Source: Actinacidiphila cocklensis
GTDB taxonomy: Bacteria; Actinomycetota; Actinomycetes; Streptomycetales; Streptomycetaceae
Direction of reading: 5' to 3'
DNA length: 64,000 bases
NCBI RefSeq assembly: GCF_907177275.1
Contig: NZ_CAJSLV010000071.1
Coordinates: 1 to 64,000 of the forward strand
Shown: positions 32,542-40,399 of the stretch, piece after piece
Layout: every line of letters starts with the position of its first letter
Numbering within the stretch: position 1 is the stretch's first letter
Translations under genes and position numbers: made by a program
The notes under the pieces: model-generated
Databases searched by the model: none
Seen by the model: only the letters and a program-made list of their open reading frames with translations
What the model was told of the DNA's origin: nothing

Positions 32542-33077
32542 GGCAGCCGCCTGATGCCGAGGGCGCGCTCGACGGCCGAGGGCGCGCCGTCGGCGGCGCC
32601 GAGCAGATGGACGCGCAACTCCCGCTCCTCGCCTGCTTCCTGGTCCGCGGCCGGCCCCCGGTCCGCGATGTCGACGACGCAGGCCCCGGGCGTCGCGGAC
32701 AGCAGCACCGCGGCAAGCCCGGCGTCGACACCCGCGGGGAGGCGTACGGCTACGGGGACGTCCGGTGTGCCGGCGACCTGCCGGCGGTGGCGCAGGGCGC
32801 GGACGACGGCGGCGGCCAGTCGGACCGTCTCCTGCAGCAGGGCCGCCGGCATGGCAGCCAGCGCCGCGGCGATGCGCCGCTCGGCGTGCACCGCTGGCCG
32901 CTCCGCGCGGCGTACGACATCCGCAGCGCACCCGCCGAGGACGGCGAGGCTGCCGCCGACGGCCCACTCCAGCAGGCTGACCGCGGAGATCAGTACGGCG
33001 TAGAGGGCCAGGAGCAGCACCGCCCACGCCGCAACAGTCACGGCCGAGGCCGCGGTGCCGTGTGCGCTGCGCGCCAT
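32538..33077 (-). CDS. mrpE: Mrp antiporter subunit E
   Basis: 179-residue MnhE-family subunit, first gene of the operon. Two N-terminal helices (about 9-30 and 33-50) are followed by a soluble domain with VVRALRHRRQVAGTPDVPVA (about 93-112) and SATPGACVVDIAD (about 124-136), where the family has SLTPGTLxVDV. ATG 33077 has GGGAGGTGGAGG upstream and starts the conserved part; the frame runs on 65 codons, but they have no family similarity. The promoter should lie in 33078-33200. Confidence 0.9.
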   Translation of the reverse strand: MARSAHGTAASAVTVAAWAVLLLALYAVLISAVSLLEWAVGGSLAVLGGCAADVVRRAERPAVHAERRIAAALAAMPAALLQETVRLAAAVVRALRHRRQVAGTPDVPVAVRLPAGVDAGLAAVLLSATPGACVVDIADRGPAADQEAGEERELRVHLLGAADGAPSAVERALGIRRLP

Positions 33078-33386
33078 CGCCTCCACCTCCCGTCCTCGCC
33101 GTGCGGGCCGCCGCCCGCCGACCCGCGTCCTCGGCTGCATCCGGTGTACCGGTTCGGCTGTCCGTACCGGGCCGATCCGGGAGACACGCCACGGCGAGCC
33201 ACTCCTATGCCCTGCGCACCGCCTGTCCGGGCTGCCGCTCCGGAAACCCGACGATCCCTCGTGCGCACCCACGGCACAGGGAAGTCGTCGGCGACGGGGG
33301 CCGCCCGGAGGCGGTCCCCGTCGCCGACCTGCTGCCCGAGAGCTACGTGTGGGCCGACCACCAGCTCGACGCCGGGTAGGCCGGCG
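33078..33386. other. Intergenic stretch between mrpE and GH105
   Basis: About 310 bp. A plus-strand frame ends with GRPEAVPVADLLPESYVWAD then HQLDAG and a stop at 33379. This reads like the C-terminus of a real protein, but upstream parts of the frame have no recognisable domain or start. It may be a decayed gene end. The mrpE promoter is presumably here. Confidence 0.4.
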
Positions 33387-34934
33387 TCAGCGGTCGGCCT
33401 CCTCGGTGAAGTAGAGGAAGGCGCCCAGCCCGTGGAGGTCGTTCGTCGCCTGGGGGCGGGCGACGTAGTACGCGTAGTCGCCGACGTTCGTGCCGACGGA
33501 CGTGGACGTCAGATACGTCAGACCGTCGCCGTGCAGGGAGATCCGGTCCAGTTCACCGCGCCTTCCCGCGTCCACCGCGGGCTGGTAGGTGTCACGCGGG
33601 ACGTATCCGCGGGTGATCGCGGTGTCGATGGTCAGCGTGAACATCGCCGAGCAGGACGTCTCGGTCCAGTTCCCCGCGCTGCCGCCCTTGTCCACGACCT
33701 GGAACCACCGTCCGCTCGCCGGGTCCTGGTAGGCGGCCATGCCGCGCACCAGGTTGCGGACGATCGAGATCAGCTGCGCCCGGCGCGGATGGTCGGGCGG
33801 GATCAGGTCGAGGATCTCCGTGGCGGCCACGCCGTACCAGCCGACCGCGCGGCACCAGTACTCCGGGGAGAGCCCGGTGTCCGGGGCGGCCCACGACGCG
33901 ACCCCGGACGCGTCGTACGCGTGCTTCATCAGGCCGTTCGGCTGCTGCAGATGGCTCGCGTAGACCACCAGCTGCCGCGTCGCGATGTCGAACGACCGGG
34001 TGCTGTCGCCGACGTACGCGCCGTACTGCGCCATGAAGGGGTCGGCCATGAACGTGCCGTCCGACCACAGTTGACTGGCGCGGTCGGCGCTGTCGGCGTG
34101 CCAGAACCCGCCGTCGGCGGTGGTCGGGTAGCCGGCGCCGGGAAGGAGGCGGTCGTGGATCTGCTTGGCGGCCAGGCCGTACTTCGTCTGACCGGTCTCG
34201 CGGTACAGCGCGATCATCACCTGGCCCGGCATCATGCTGTCCAGGCTGCCGAAGCTGTTGGCGATGTGCCCCGAGGCGTCGACGAACCGGTCGGCCCACG
34301 CCTTGACGTACGCGATCAGGGCGGCCCGCCGCACGGGGTCCGCCGTGGCTTGCGCGAGCTGGTACTGCCCCATCATGTAGAGGGCGACCGGGTAGCTCCA
34401 GCCGCCGATGGTGGCCGGGGTGTACCGGCGCATCGTGGAGTCGGCCACGGCGTCAGCCCAGTCGGTGCCCTGCTGGTCGGCGACGGTGAGCGAGTCGAGG
34501 TCGGGCAGGCCGCCGGCCGTCGTGGCGGCCACCCGGATCAGGTTGGTGCCCGCCCGCAGGGTCACGGGTAAGCGGGCCACCGCCCAGGTGTCCCAGTCCG
34601 CGGTCGGGCCGAAGTCCGGTGCGGGCGCGGCCGCGCTGTCGACGCTGACGGTGGCGCCGCGTGCCGCGGCCGTACCGTTCGCGTAGCGCAGGGACAAGGT
34701 GGCGGCCCCCGCAGCCGGCCGGTCGACGGTGAACTCGACGTAGGCGCCGGCCTCGTTGGCGCTGTTGACGAAGCCGGTGCCGGTGAAGCCCAGGTGGTCG
34801 GTGTCCACGGTGCCGTGGAAGACGGTCGCGTCCTCCGCCTCGTAGACCGATGGTGTCGCGTGCGCGGAGCCCGGGGTCACCGAGCACATCGCTGCCAGCA
34901 TCCCGATCACTGCTGCCACTGCCGTCCTGCTCAT
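33387..34934 (-). CDS. CBM35-GH105 unsaturated rhamnogalacturonyl hydrolase, secreted
   Basis: 515-residue secreted enzyme. A Sec signal peptide (1-26, ending SAHA) is followed by a CBM6/35-like beta-sandwich (about 30-150, starting YEAEDATVF). The rest is an (alpha/alpha)6-barrel of GH105 (about 165-510). Motifs: GGWSYPVALYMMGQYQLAQA (about 172-191), DGGFWHADS (about 268-276), SPEYWCRAVGWYGVAATEIL (about 340-359) and TETSCSAMFTLTIDTA (about 414-429). GH105 enzymes hydrate and release unsaturated uronic acids left by pectin or polysaccharide lyases, which fits the lyase gene 10 bp upstream. The catalytic aspartate is expected near the W-x-R-x-x-GW block. Confidence 0.88.
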   Translation of the reverse strand: MSRTAVAAVIGMLAAMCSVTPGSAHATPSVYEAEDATVFHGTVDTDHLGFTGTGFVNSANEAGAYVEFTVDRPAAGAATLSLRYANGTAAARGATVSVDSAAAPAPDFGPTADWDTWAVARLPVTLRAGTNLIRVAATTAGGLPDLDSLTVADQQGTDWADAVADSTMRRYTPATIGGWSYPVALYMMGQYQLAQATADPVRRAALIAYVKAWADRFVDASGHIANSFGSLDSMMPGQVMIALYRETGQTKYGLAAKQIHDRLLPGAGYPTTADGGFWHADSADRASQLWSDGTFMADPFMAQYGAYVGDSTRSFDIATRQLVVYASHLQQPNGLMKHAYDASGVASWAAPDTGLSPEYWCRAVGWYGVAATEILDLIPPDHPRRAQLISIVRNLVRGMAAYQDPASGRWFQVVDKGGSAGNWTETSCSAMFTLTIDTAITRGYVPRDTYQPAVDAGRRGELDRISLHGDGLTYLTSTSVGTNVGDYAYYVARPQATNDLHGLGAFLYFTEEADR

Positions 34935-34944
34935 GAGGAGCCTC

Positions 34945-37338
34945 CTATTCGGTGAACCGGGCGACGAAGGTCTTCCCCGCCGCTCCCCCGACGGCCACCG
35001 AGAGGCGGACGTCCGGGGTGGTGGCCAGCACGGTGACGCCGGGGTCGGCGGACGTCACCGCGGAGACGTCACCGTCGACGGTGACGGTCACCGTCCCGGT
35101 GAGCTGCTGGGTCGGGTCGCTGACGGCGACGCTGAGCGTGCCGTCCTTGCGCCGGGTGACGACCGAGGCGGTCCTGTCGACCTGGATCCCGGCGGCCTTG
35201 GGTGCGCCGGCCTGCCAGACGTTGGCCATGGCGACACCCGGTCCGGAGCGGCTGACGGCCTGCACCTGGGCGGTGTTCGCGGCGACGGTGACGTCGTTGG
35301 AGGCGGCGAAGGCCGCGGTCTGGGCGGAGGTAGCGGCCGGCAGCTGAATGTAGCGGTAGCTGCCGCCGGTCGGGCTGACTCCGTGGTCGACCCACAGGGT
35401 GACGAAGCGGCGGGTGTAGGCGGTGGTGTCGTCGTAGACGCCGCGGTGGTCCATGTCGGTCCACCTGCCGGTGCGGTCCTCGCGCACCATCGTGACGTGG
35501 CCGCCGGCCGGGAAGACGTACCCGCCGAGGTTGTCGACGTAGATCCAGCGCGGCTGGACGACGGTCGGGGTGCTGCTCGGCGTGGAGAGCACCACGCTGC
35601 CGTCGACGTGGATGTTCGCGCGCCCGTCGGGGCCGGTGTTGCGGTTCTCGATGACCGACTCGACGGTGTGGCCGTCGGTGCTGGTGATCCCGGCGCCGAG
35701 GCAGATGACGGCGTCGTCGATGCAGAACCACGACTTGCGGCCGGTGAGCGTCTGCACCGCGAAGGACAGCCCCATGCCGGCGGCCACGTTCCCGTCCAGC
35801 AGCGCGCCGCCGGCCCAGGTGTTGGTGGAGCCGCGGTTGGTGCCCAGCGCGAGGGTCTTGGTGTCGAGGGTGACGCCGGGCACCCGGTACTTGTTCGCGG
35901 CCGGCCAGTAGCCGTTCGTCCAGTGCCCGGGCTGCGTGGCCAGGTAGAGGTAGGTGGCGCCCTCGCCGGTGTACCAGCCCTGGAGGTTCTCCTGGTTGGC
36001 GCTCTCGTACGGCTTGATGCGCGTGCTGTCCATCGCGATGGCGAACGCGAACGCCGGCCGCCGGTGCACGATCCGGGCCATCGACGTCGCGACGACGGAG
36101 GTGGTGGACTCCGCTCCCGTCGGCACCTCGGTGTCCGCGAGGACCGCCCGGGCGAGCGCGATGGAGGAGACCCGCACCTGTTCGAGCGGCACCGGGTCGT
36201 AGCGGAAGAAGTCCTGGTAGGTGTCGGCCGCGATCCAGCCCTTGACCTGCGAGCGGACGGTGCGCGCCTGGCCGGGCGGGAAGACGCCGGCGAGCTGGAG
36301 CAGGGTGGCGCCGGTGAGCCGCCCGATGCGGTGGTCGGTCTCGTAGAAGCGCGAGAGCGCCCGCCCGCGCACCATGTCCATGAACGCCCCGCGGTAGATC
36401 CACGGCAGGTAGTCGGCCTGCGTCCACGTGTGGACCCGCTGCACCTGGTCGGCCGTCGCCGCCCACGGGGTGCCCTGGACGGCGACCAGCAGGTACGTCA
36501 GGTACTGGAGCAGGGACACGCCGTAGGAGCCGTTGTAGGCGTAGACCTTGTGCTGGATGAAGCCGCCGTCGGGGTAGAACCCGTCGCCGCTGGTGCTGTA
36601 CGGGAAGAGCGCCGCGATCGCCGTCATGGCGCTCTCGATCGCGGCGGCGTCCTGGCTCAGCGCGCCGCGTACGGTCGTGATGGCGCAGGTCCAGTTGAGG
36701 TTCGCGCCGGTGGCCGTGGCACCGCCGACCCGGCTGGGGTCCGGCAGGTAGCGGGCGATCGCGGTCGTCGCGGTGGCGATCTCGGCCGCGGTCAGCTGCG
36801 GGTACAGGGCGATGCAGGTGTCGTTGAGCGCCAGCGGGATGCCGATCTGGAAGTCCCACCAGTTGTCGTAACTCCCGGCGACGCCGTACTTGTGGGAGAG
36901 GAACCAGTCCAGAGCGGACCGGATGTCGGCCAGCAGCTGCGGGTTCCCGGACAGCGACGACCCGGGTGAGGCGTAGCCGAGGGCGAGCTGGCGCAGCCGT
37001 CCGACCGCGTCGCGCTGGACGGCCGAGACGGTGCTGCTGTCCAGGTCCGCCCACAGGTAGGTGCGCGAGCTCGACGTGTCCAGCGTCGACCACAGGCCGC
37101 TCAGCGTGTCGGCCGTTTCCTGCACGTAGCCGGAGATCACCGGGTCGGCGGTGTCGTAGCTGCCGATCAGGGTGTCGTGCCACTGGCTCCTGACCTTCGC
37201 GAAGTCCTCGGCCGTCGCCGCGGCGGCGCGGCGGTGGGTGCCGAAGGCCGGGCCGAGGAACCACGCGGGGGCCAGCGCGGCGCCGGCCAGCAGGGTGGAG
37301 CGGCGGGTGACGCCACGGGAGATGTGCTCAGCGGACAT
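34945..37338 (-). CDS. Polysaccharide lyase family 8, Tat-exported
   Basis: 797-residue secreted lyase. Twin-arginine signal TRRSTLLAGAALAPAWFLGP (about 11-30). The alpha-toroid (about 45-390) has NWWDFQIGIPLAL (about 159-171), the catalytic Asn in LNWTC (about 205), His in FIQHKVYAYNGSYG (about 258-271) with catalytic Tyr at its end, and RGRALSRFYE (about 324-333). Beta-domains of lyase 8 follow (GEGATYLYL, EDRTGRWTDMDHRG). The family cleaves hyaluronan, chondroitin or xanthan by beta-elimination, generating unsaturated ends for GH105. It is divergently transcribed from a LacI gene across a perfect operator, so it is probably repressed by that protein. The substrate here is unproven. Confidence 0.9.
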   Translation of the reverse strand: MSAEHISRGVTRRSTLLAGAALAPAWFLGPAFGTHRRAAAATAEDFAKVRSQWHDTLIGSYDTADPVISGYVQETADTLSGLWSTLDTSSSRTYLWADLDSSTVSAVQRDAVGRLRQLALGYASPGSSLSGNPQLLADIRSALDWFLSHKYGVAGSYDNWWDFQIGIPLALNDTCIALYPQLTAAEIATATTAIARYLPDPSRVGGATATGANLNWTCAITTVRGALSQDAAAIESAMTAIAALFPYSTSGDGFYPDGGFIQHKVYAYNGSYGVSLLQYLTYLLVAVQGTPWAATADQVQRVHTWTQADYLPWIYRGAFMDMVRGRALSRFYETDHRIGRLTGATLLQLAGVFPPGQARTVRSQVKGWIAADTYQDFFRYDPVPLEQVRVSSIALARAVLADTEVPTGAESTTSVVATSMARIVHRRPAFAFAIAMDSTRIKPYESANQENLQGWYTGEGATYLYLATQPGHWTNGYWPAANKYRVPGVTLDTKTLALGTNRGSTNTWAGGALLDGNVAAGMGLSFAVQTLTGRKSWFCIDDAVICLGAGITSTDGHTVESVIENRNTGPDGRANIHVDGSVVLSTPSSTPTVVQPRWIYVDNLGGYVFPAGGHVTMVREDRTGRWTDMDHRGVYDDTTAYTRRFVTLWVDHGVSPTGGSYRYIQLPAATSAQTAAFAASNDVTVAANTAQVQAVSRSGPGVAMANVWQAGAPKAAGIQVDRTASVVTRRKDGTLSVAVSDPTQQLTGTVTVTVDGDVSAVTSADPGVTVLATTPDVRLSVAVGGAAGKTFVARFTE

Positions 37339-37444
37339 GGAAGGACCCTCACGGTAGGCGGAGAGGAGCGCGCGGGAGCGGCCGCAGCGGGCGGTACCCG
37401 GGGGCGTGACGGATGGTGGCGCCGTGCGCCCATGGAAGTCAAGC

Positions 37445-37460
37445 GGTAATACGTATTACC
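37445..37460. promoter_or_regulatory. LacI-family operator between PL8 and lacI
   Basis: GGTAATACGTATTACC, a perfect 16-bp palindrome in AT-rich sequence that stands out from the GC-rich surroundings. It is 107 bp before PL8 (minus) and 74 bp before the LacI gene (plus). A near copy stands before the FAD/ABC operon at 38729. Confidence 0.8.
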
Positions 37461-37533
37461 ATGGGCTCCGGCAGAGACCGGCCGGATCGCACCGGCCGGG
37501 AGTTGATCGTCCGGAGGGCAGGGTGGCACTACG

Positions 37534-38610
37534 ATGCGACACGTGACGCAGCGCCGGAAACGGGTGACCCAGGCCGAGGTGGCCCGCCTCGCGGGCGTCT
37601 CGCAGGCGATGGTCTCCCTGGTGCTCAACGACTCGGAGGGCGTACGCGTCGCACCCGAGACCCGCCAGCGCGTCGTGGAGGCGCTGCGCCAGACCGGCTA
37701 CACCGTGGACATCATGGGCCGGCGCCTGCGCGGCAAGTCGAACCAGATCATCGGGGTGTTCACCTACGAGGCGGTCTTCCCCTCCGGTTCGGCCGACTTC
37801 TACGGCCCCTTCCTCGGCGGCATCGAGGAGGAGTCCGAGGCGCAGGGCTTCGACCTGCTGCTCTTCACCAGCCCGGGCCGCCGGCAGGGCCGGCGCAAGG
37901 TCTACGAGGAGGGGTCGAACCGGCTCGGCATAGCGGACGGCTGCATCCTGCTCGGACGGCACACCGACCGAGCCGAGCTCGACCGCCTGGTCGACGAGCG
38001 GTTCCCGTTCGTGTTCATCGGCCGGCGCGAGTCGTCCGCCGGGCCGGTGAGCTACGTCGGCGGCGACTACGCCGCGGCCACCGCGGCCCTGTACGAGCGG
38101 CTGTGGTCGCTCGGCCACCGCCGGGTGGCGCTGGTCGGCTACCACGAGGAGAGCGAGTCGACGGCCGACCGCCGCTCGGGATACCTGCGCGCCTGCCGGC
38201 GGCACCGCAAGACGCCGCTCGCCCTCACCGACGGCGATCCGCCTGCGGTGTTCGAGCGGCTGCGCGCAGACGAGGTCACCGCCGCACTGGTGGAGACGAC
38301 GGAGATGGCAGCCGCGCTGCGCGCGCTGGCCACCGGCTCGGGCCTGCGCGTGCCCGAGGACCTGTCGATCGGCGTGCTCGGCGACACCGACCCCACGCAG
38401 ACCTCGGCGTGGCCGCTGCGGACGGCGCCGGAGGCGGACTGGACGACCTTCCGGATCCCCCGCCGCGAGATGGGCGCCCGCGCGGTGCGCATCCTGGTCG
38501 CAATGCTGCGCGGCGAGATGGAGCCCGGCCGCAGGACGCAGGTCCTGCTCCCGTGCGAGCTGGTCGACGGCGCCACCGTCACCGACGCACCCCGCGCCCC
38601 GCGCCGCTGA
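37534..38610 (+). CDS. LacI-family transcriptional regulator
   Basis: 358-residue sugar-responsive repressor. The helix-turn-helix is at about 10-32 (VTQAEVARLAGVSQAMVSLV), with recognition residues SQAMVS. A hinge helix and a periplasmic-binding-like effector domain (about 67-350) follow, with GFDLLLFTSPG and LGHRRVALVGYHEES. It likely binds the TAATACG-type palindromes at 37445 (its own and the PL8 promoter) and 38729 (the FAD/ABC operon); this is inference from position. The inducer is presumably a breakdown product of the PL8/GH105 substrate. The start may be the ATG at 37534; the sequence TCCGGAGGGCAGGGTG upstream contains GGAGG about 18-22 nt away, so a slightly different start cannot be excluded. 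Confidence 0.92.
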   Translation: MRHVTQRRKRVTQAEVARLAGVSQAMVSLVLNDSEGVRVAPETRQRVVEALRQTGYTVDIMGRRLRGKSNQIIGVFTYEAVFPSGSADFYGPFLGGIEEESEAQGFDLLLFTSPGRRQGRRKVYEEGSNRLGIADGCILLGRHTDRAELDRLVDERFPFVFIGRRESSAGPVSYVGGDYAAATAALYERLWSLGHRRVALVGYHEESESTADRRSGYLRACRRHRKTPLALTDGDPPAVFERLRADEVTAALVETTEMAAALRALATGSGLRVPEDLSIGVLGDTDPTQTSAWPLRTAPEADWTTFRIPRREMGARAVRILVAMLRGEMEPGRRTQVLLPCELVDGATVTDAPRAPRR

Positions 38611-38728
38611 GGCGGCCCGCCCGCGCGCAGGACCATGAGCTGAGCACGTGCGGCGGCGGCGCGAACCCGCCGTCCCGCACTTCCTCGAAACTTCTCGTTG
38701 ACTTCTCCGTGATCCTTCCCTAGCGTGC

Positions 38729-38744
38729 GCTAATACGAATTATC
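38729..38744. promoter_or_regulatory. LacI-family operator before the FAD/ABC operon
   Basis: GCTAATACGAATTATC matches the perfect palindrome at 37445-37460 at 13 of 16 positions. It ends 16 bp before the GTG of the FAD-dependent oxidoreductase, a position for repression of the operon 38761-43549. Confidence 0.7.
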
Positions 38745-38760
38745 AAGGAAGGACTCGCGG

Positions 38761-40377
38761 GTGAAGGAACTACGCACGGACGTGCTGGTCGTCGGCGGAG
38801 GGCTCGGCGGCATCGCCGCCGCCCTGGCCGCGACCGAGCACGGCGCACAGGTGGTGCTCACGGAGGGCCCGCGGTGGCTCGGCGGGCAGCTCACCGCCCA
38901 GGCCACCCCGCCGGACGAGCACCCGTGGGTCGAGATGCTCGGCGTCACCGCCTCCTACCGGTCGATGCGGGAGGGCATACGCGGGTACTACCGGCGCCAC
39001 TACCCGCTGACGGCGCAGGCGCTGCGCGCCCGCCAACTGAACCCGGGCGCAGGCCTGGTGAGCCGGCTCTGCCACGAGCCGCGGGTCGCCGTGGCCGTCC
39101 TGGAGGCGATGCTCGCCCCAGCCCGCAGCTCCGGCCGGCTCACGGTGCTGCGGCCCTACCGCGCGGAGGCGGCCGCGGTCGACGGCGACACGGTCACCGC
39201 GGTGACCCTGGTGCCGGCGGGCGACACAGCGGACGGCCCGGTCACGGTGCACGCCCGGTACGTGATCGACGCGACCGAGACCGGCGACCTGCTGCCGCTG
39301 GCCGGCGCCGAGTACGTCACCGGCGCCGAGTCCCGGGACGAGACCGGCGAGCCCAGCGCGAAGGACACCGCGCAGCCGCTGAACATGCAGGCGGTGTCCT
39401 GGTGCTTCGCCGTCGACCACGTCGACGGCGACCACACCATCGACCGCCCGGCGACCTACGACTACTGGCGGTCGGTCCGCCCGGACGTCTGGCCGGGGCC
39501 GCTGCTCGCGTTCCGCTGGCCCAACCCGCGCACCCTGGAGCCGTCGAACGGCTGGCTCGACCCGAACCCGGACGACGACCCGCTGGCCGTCGAGGCGGAC
39601 CAGAGCAAGGACGCCGGCACCGACGACCTGTGGCGCTTCCGCCGTATCGCGGCCCGCAGGCTGTTCGAGCCCGGCGCCTACGCCAGTGACATCACCCTGG
39701 TGAACTGGCCGATGATCGACTACATGGACGGCCCGCTGTTCGAGGTCTCCGAAGACGAGGCGGCCAAGCACCGCAACGGCGCGCGGGAGCTGGCGCTGTC
39801 GGCCCTGTACTGGATGCAGACCGAGGCGCCGCGGCCCGACGGCGGAACCGGCTTCCCGTCCCTGCGGCTGCGCGGCGACCTGCTCGGCACCGACGACGGG
39901 CTGGCCCAGGACATCTACGTGCGCGAGTCCCGCCGTATCCGGGCCGTCACCACGATCCGCGAGGACGACGTCTCGCTGGAGATCCGCGGCGAGCACGGCT
40001 CGACCCGCTACCGGGACTCGGTCGGCATCGGGATGTACCGGATCGACCTGCACCCCTCGACCGGCGGGGACACCTACCTCGACGTGGCGTCGGCGCCGTT
40101 CCAGATCCCGCTCGGCGCGCTGCTGCCGCAGCGGGTGACCAACCTGCTGCCGGCCGCCAAGAACATCGGCACCACGCACATCACCAACGGCGCCTACCGG
40201 CTGCACCCGGTCGAGTGGAACATCGGCGAGGCCGCCGGCGCCCTCGCCGCCCACTGCGTCGCCACCGGCCGCACGCCGCACGGCGTGCACGCCACACCCG
40301 AGCACCTCCACGACTACCAGTCCCTGCTGTCCCGGCGCGGCATTCCGCTGGCCTGGCCCGAGATCCGCGGCTACTAG
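38761..40377 (+). CDS. FAD-dependent oxidoreductase (PF12831-like)
   Basis: 538-residue flavoprotein. The N-terminal dinucleotide fold is DVLVVGGGLGGIAAALAATE (about 7-26). RWLGGQLTAQATPP (about 38-51) is typical of the large FAD-dependent oxidoreductases often found in polysaccharide gene clusters. RYVIDATETGDLLPLAGAEY (about 169-188) and the C-terminal NIGTTHITNGAYRLHPVEWN (about 469-488) are conserved blocks. No signal peptide, so cytosolic. It is the first gene of an operon with a sugar ABC importer and may oxidise an imported sugar; this is inference. The GTG start has AAGGAAGGA upstream. Confidence 0.88.
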   Translation: MKELRTDVLVVGGGLGGIAAALAATEHGAQVVLTEGPRWLGGQLTAQATPPDEHPWVEMLGVTASYRSMREGIRGYYRRHYPLTAQALRARQLNPGAGLVSRLCHEPRVAVAVLEAMLAPARSSGRLTVLRPYRAEAAAVDGDTVTAVTLVPAGDTADGPVTVHARYVIDATETGDLLPLAGAEYVTGAESRDETGEPSAKDTAQPLNMQAVSWCFAVDHVDGDHTIDRPATYDYWRSVRPDVWPGPLLAFRWPNPRTLEPSNGWLDPNPDDDPLAVEADQSKDAGTDDLWRFRRIAARRLFEPGAYASDITLVNWPMIDYMDGPLFEVSEDEAAKHRNGARELALSALYWMQTEAPRPDGGTGFPSLRLRGDLLGTDDGLAQDIYVRESRRIRAVTTIREDDVSLEIRGEHGSTRYRDSVGIGMYRIDLHPSTGGDTYLDVASAPFQIPLGALLPQRVTNLLPAAKNIGTTHITNGAYRLHPVEWNIGEAAGALAAHCVATGRTPHGVHATPEHLHDYQSLLSRRGIPLAWPEIRGY

Positions 40378-40399
40378 AACCGAACCCTGTGGAGCAACG

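Noticed and set aside
34933..36969. 678-codon plus-strand frame opposite the PL8 gene
   Set aside because: Antisense shadow rich in Gly/Asp/Val; the minus strand holds a Tat signal and PL8 active-site blocks.
37445..37460. AT-rich palindrome as a possible attachment site of a mobile element
   Set aside because: No integrase, direct repeat or tRNA is nearby, and its position and its near copy at 38729 fit a LacI operator much better.
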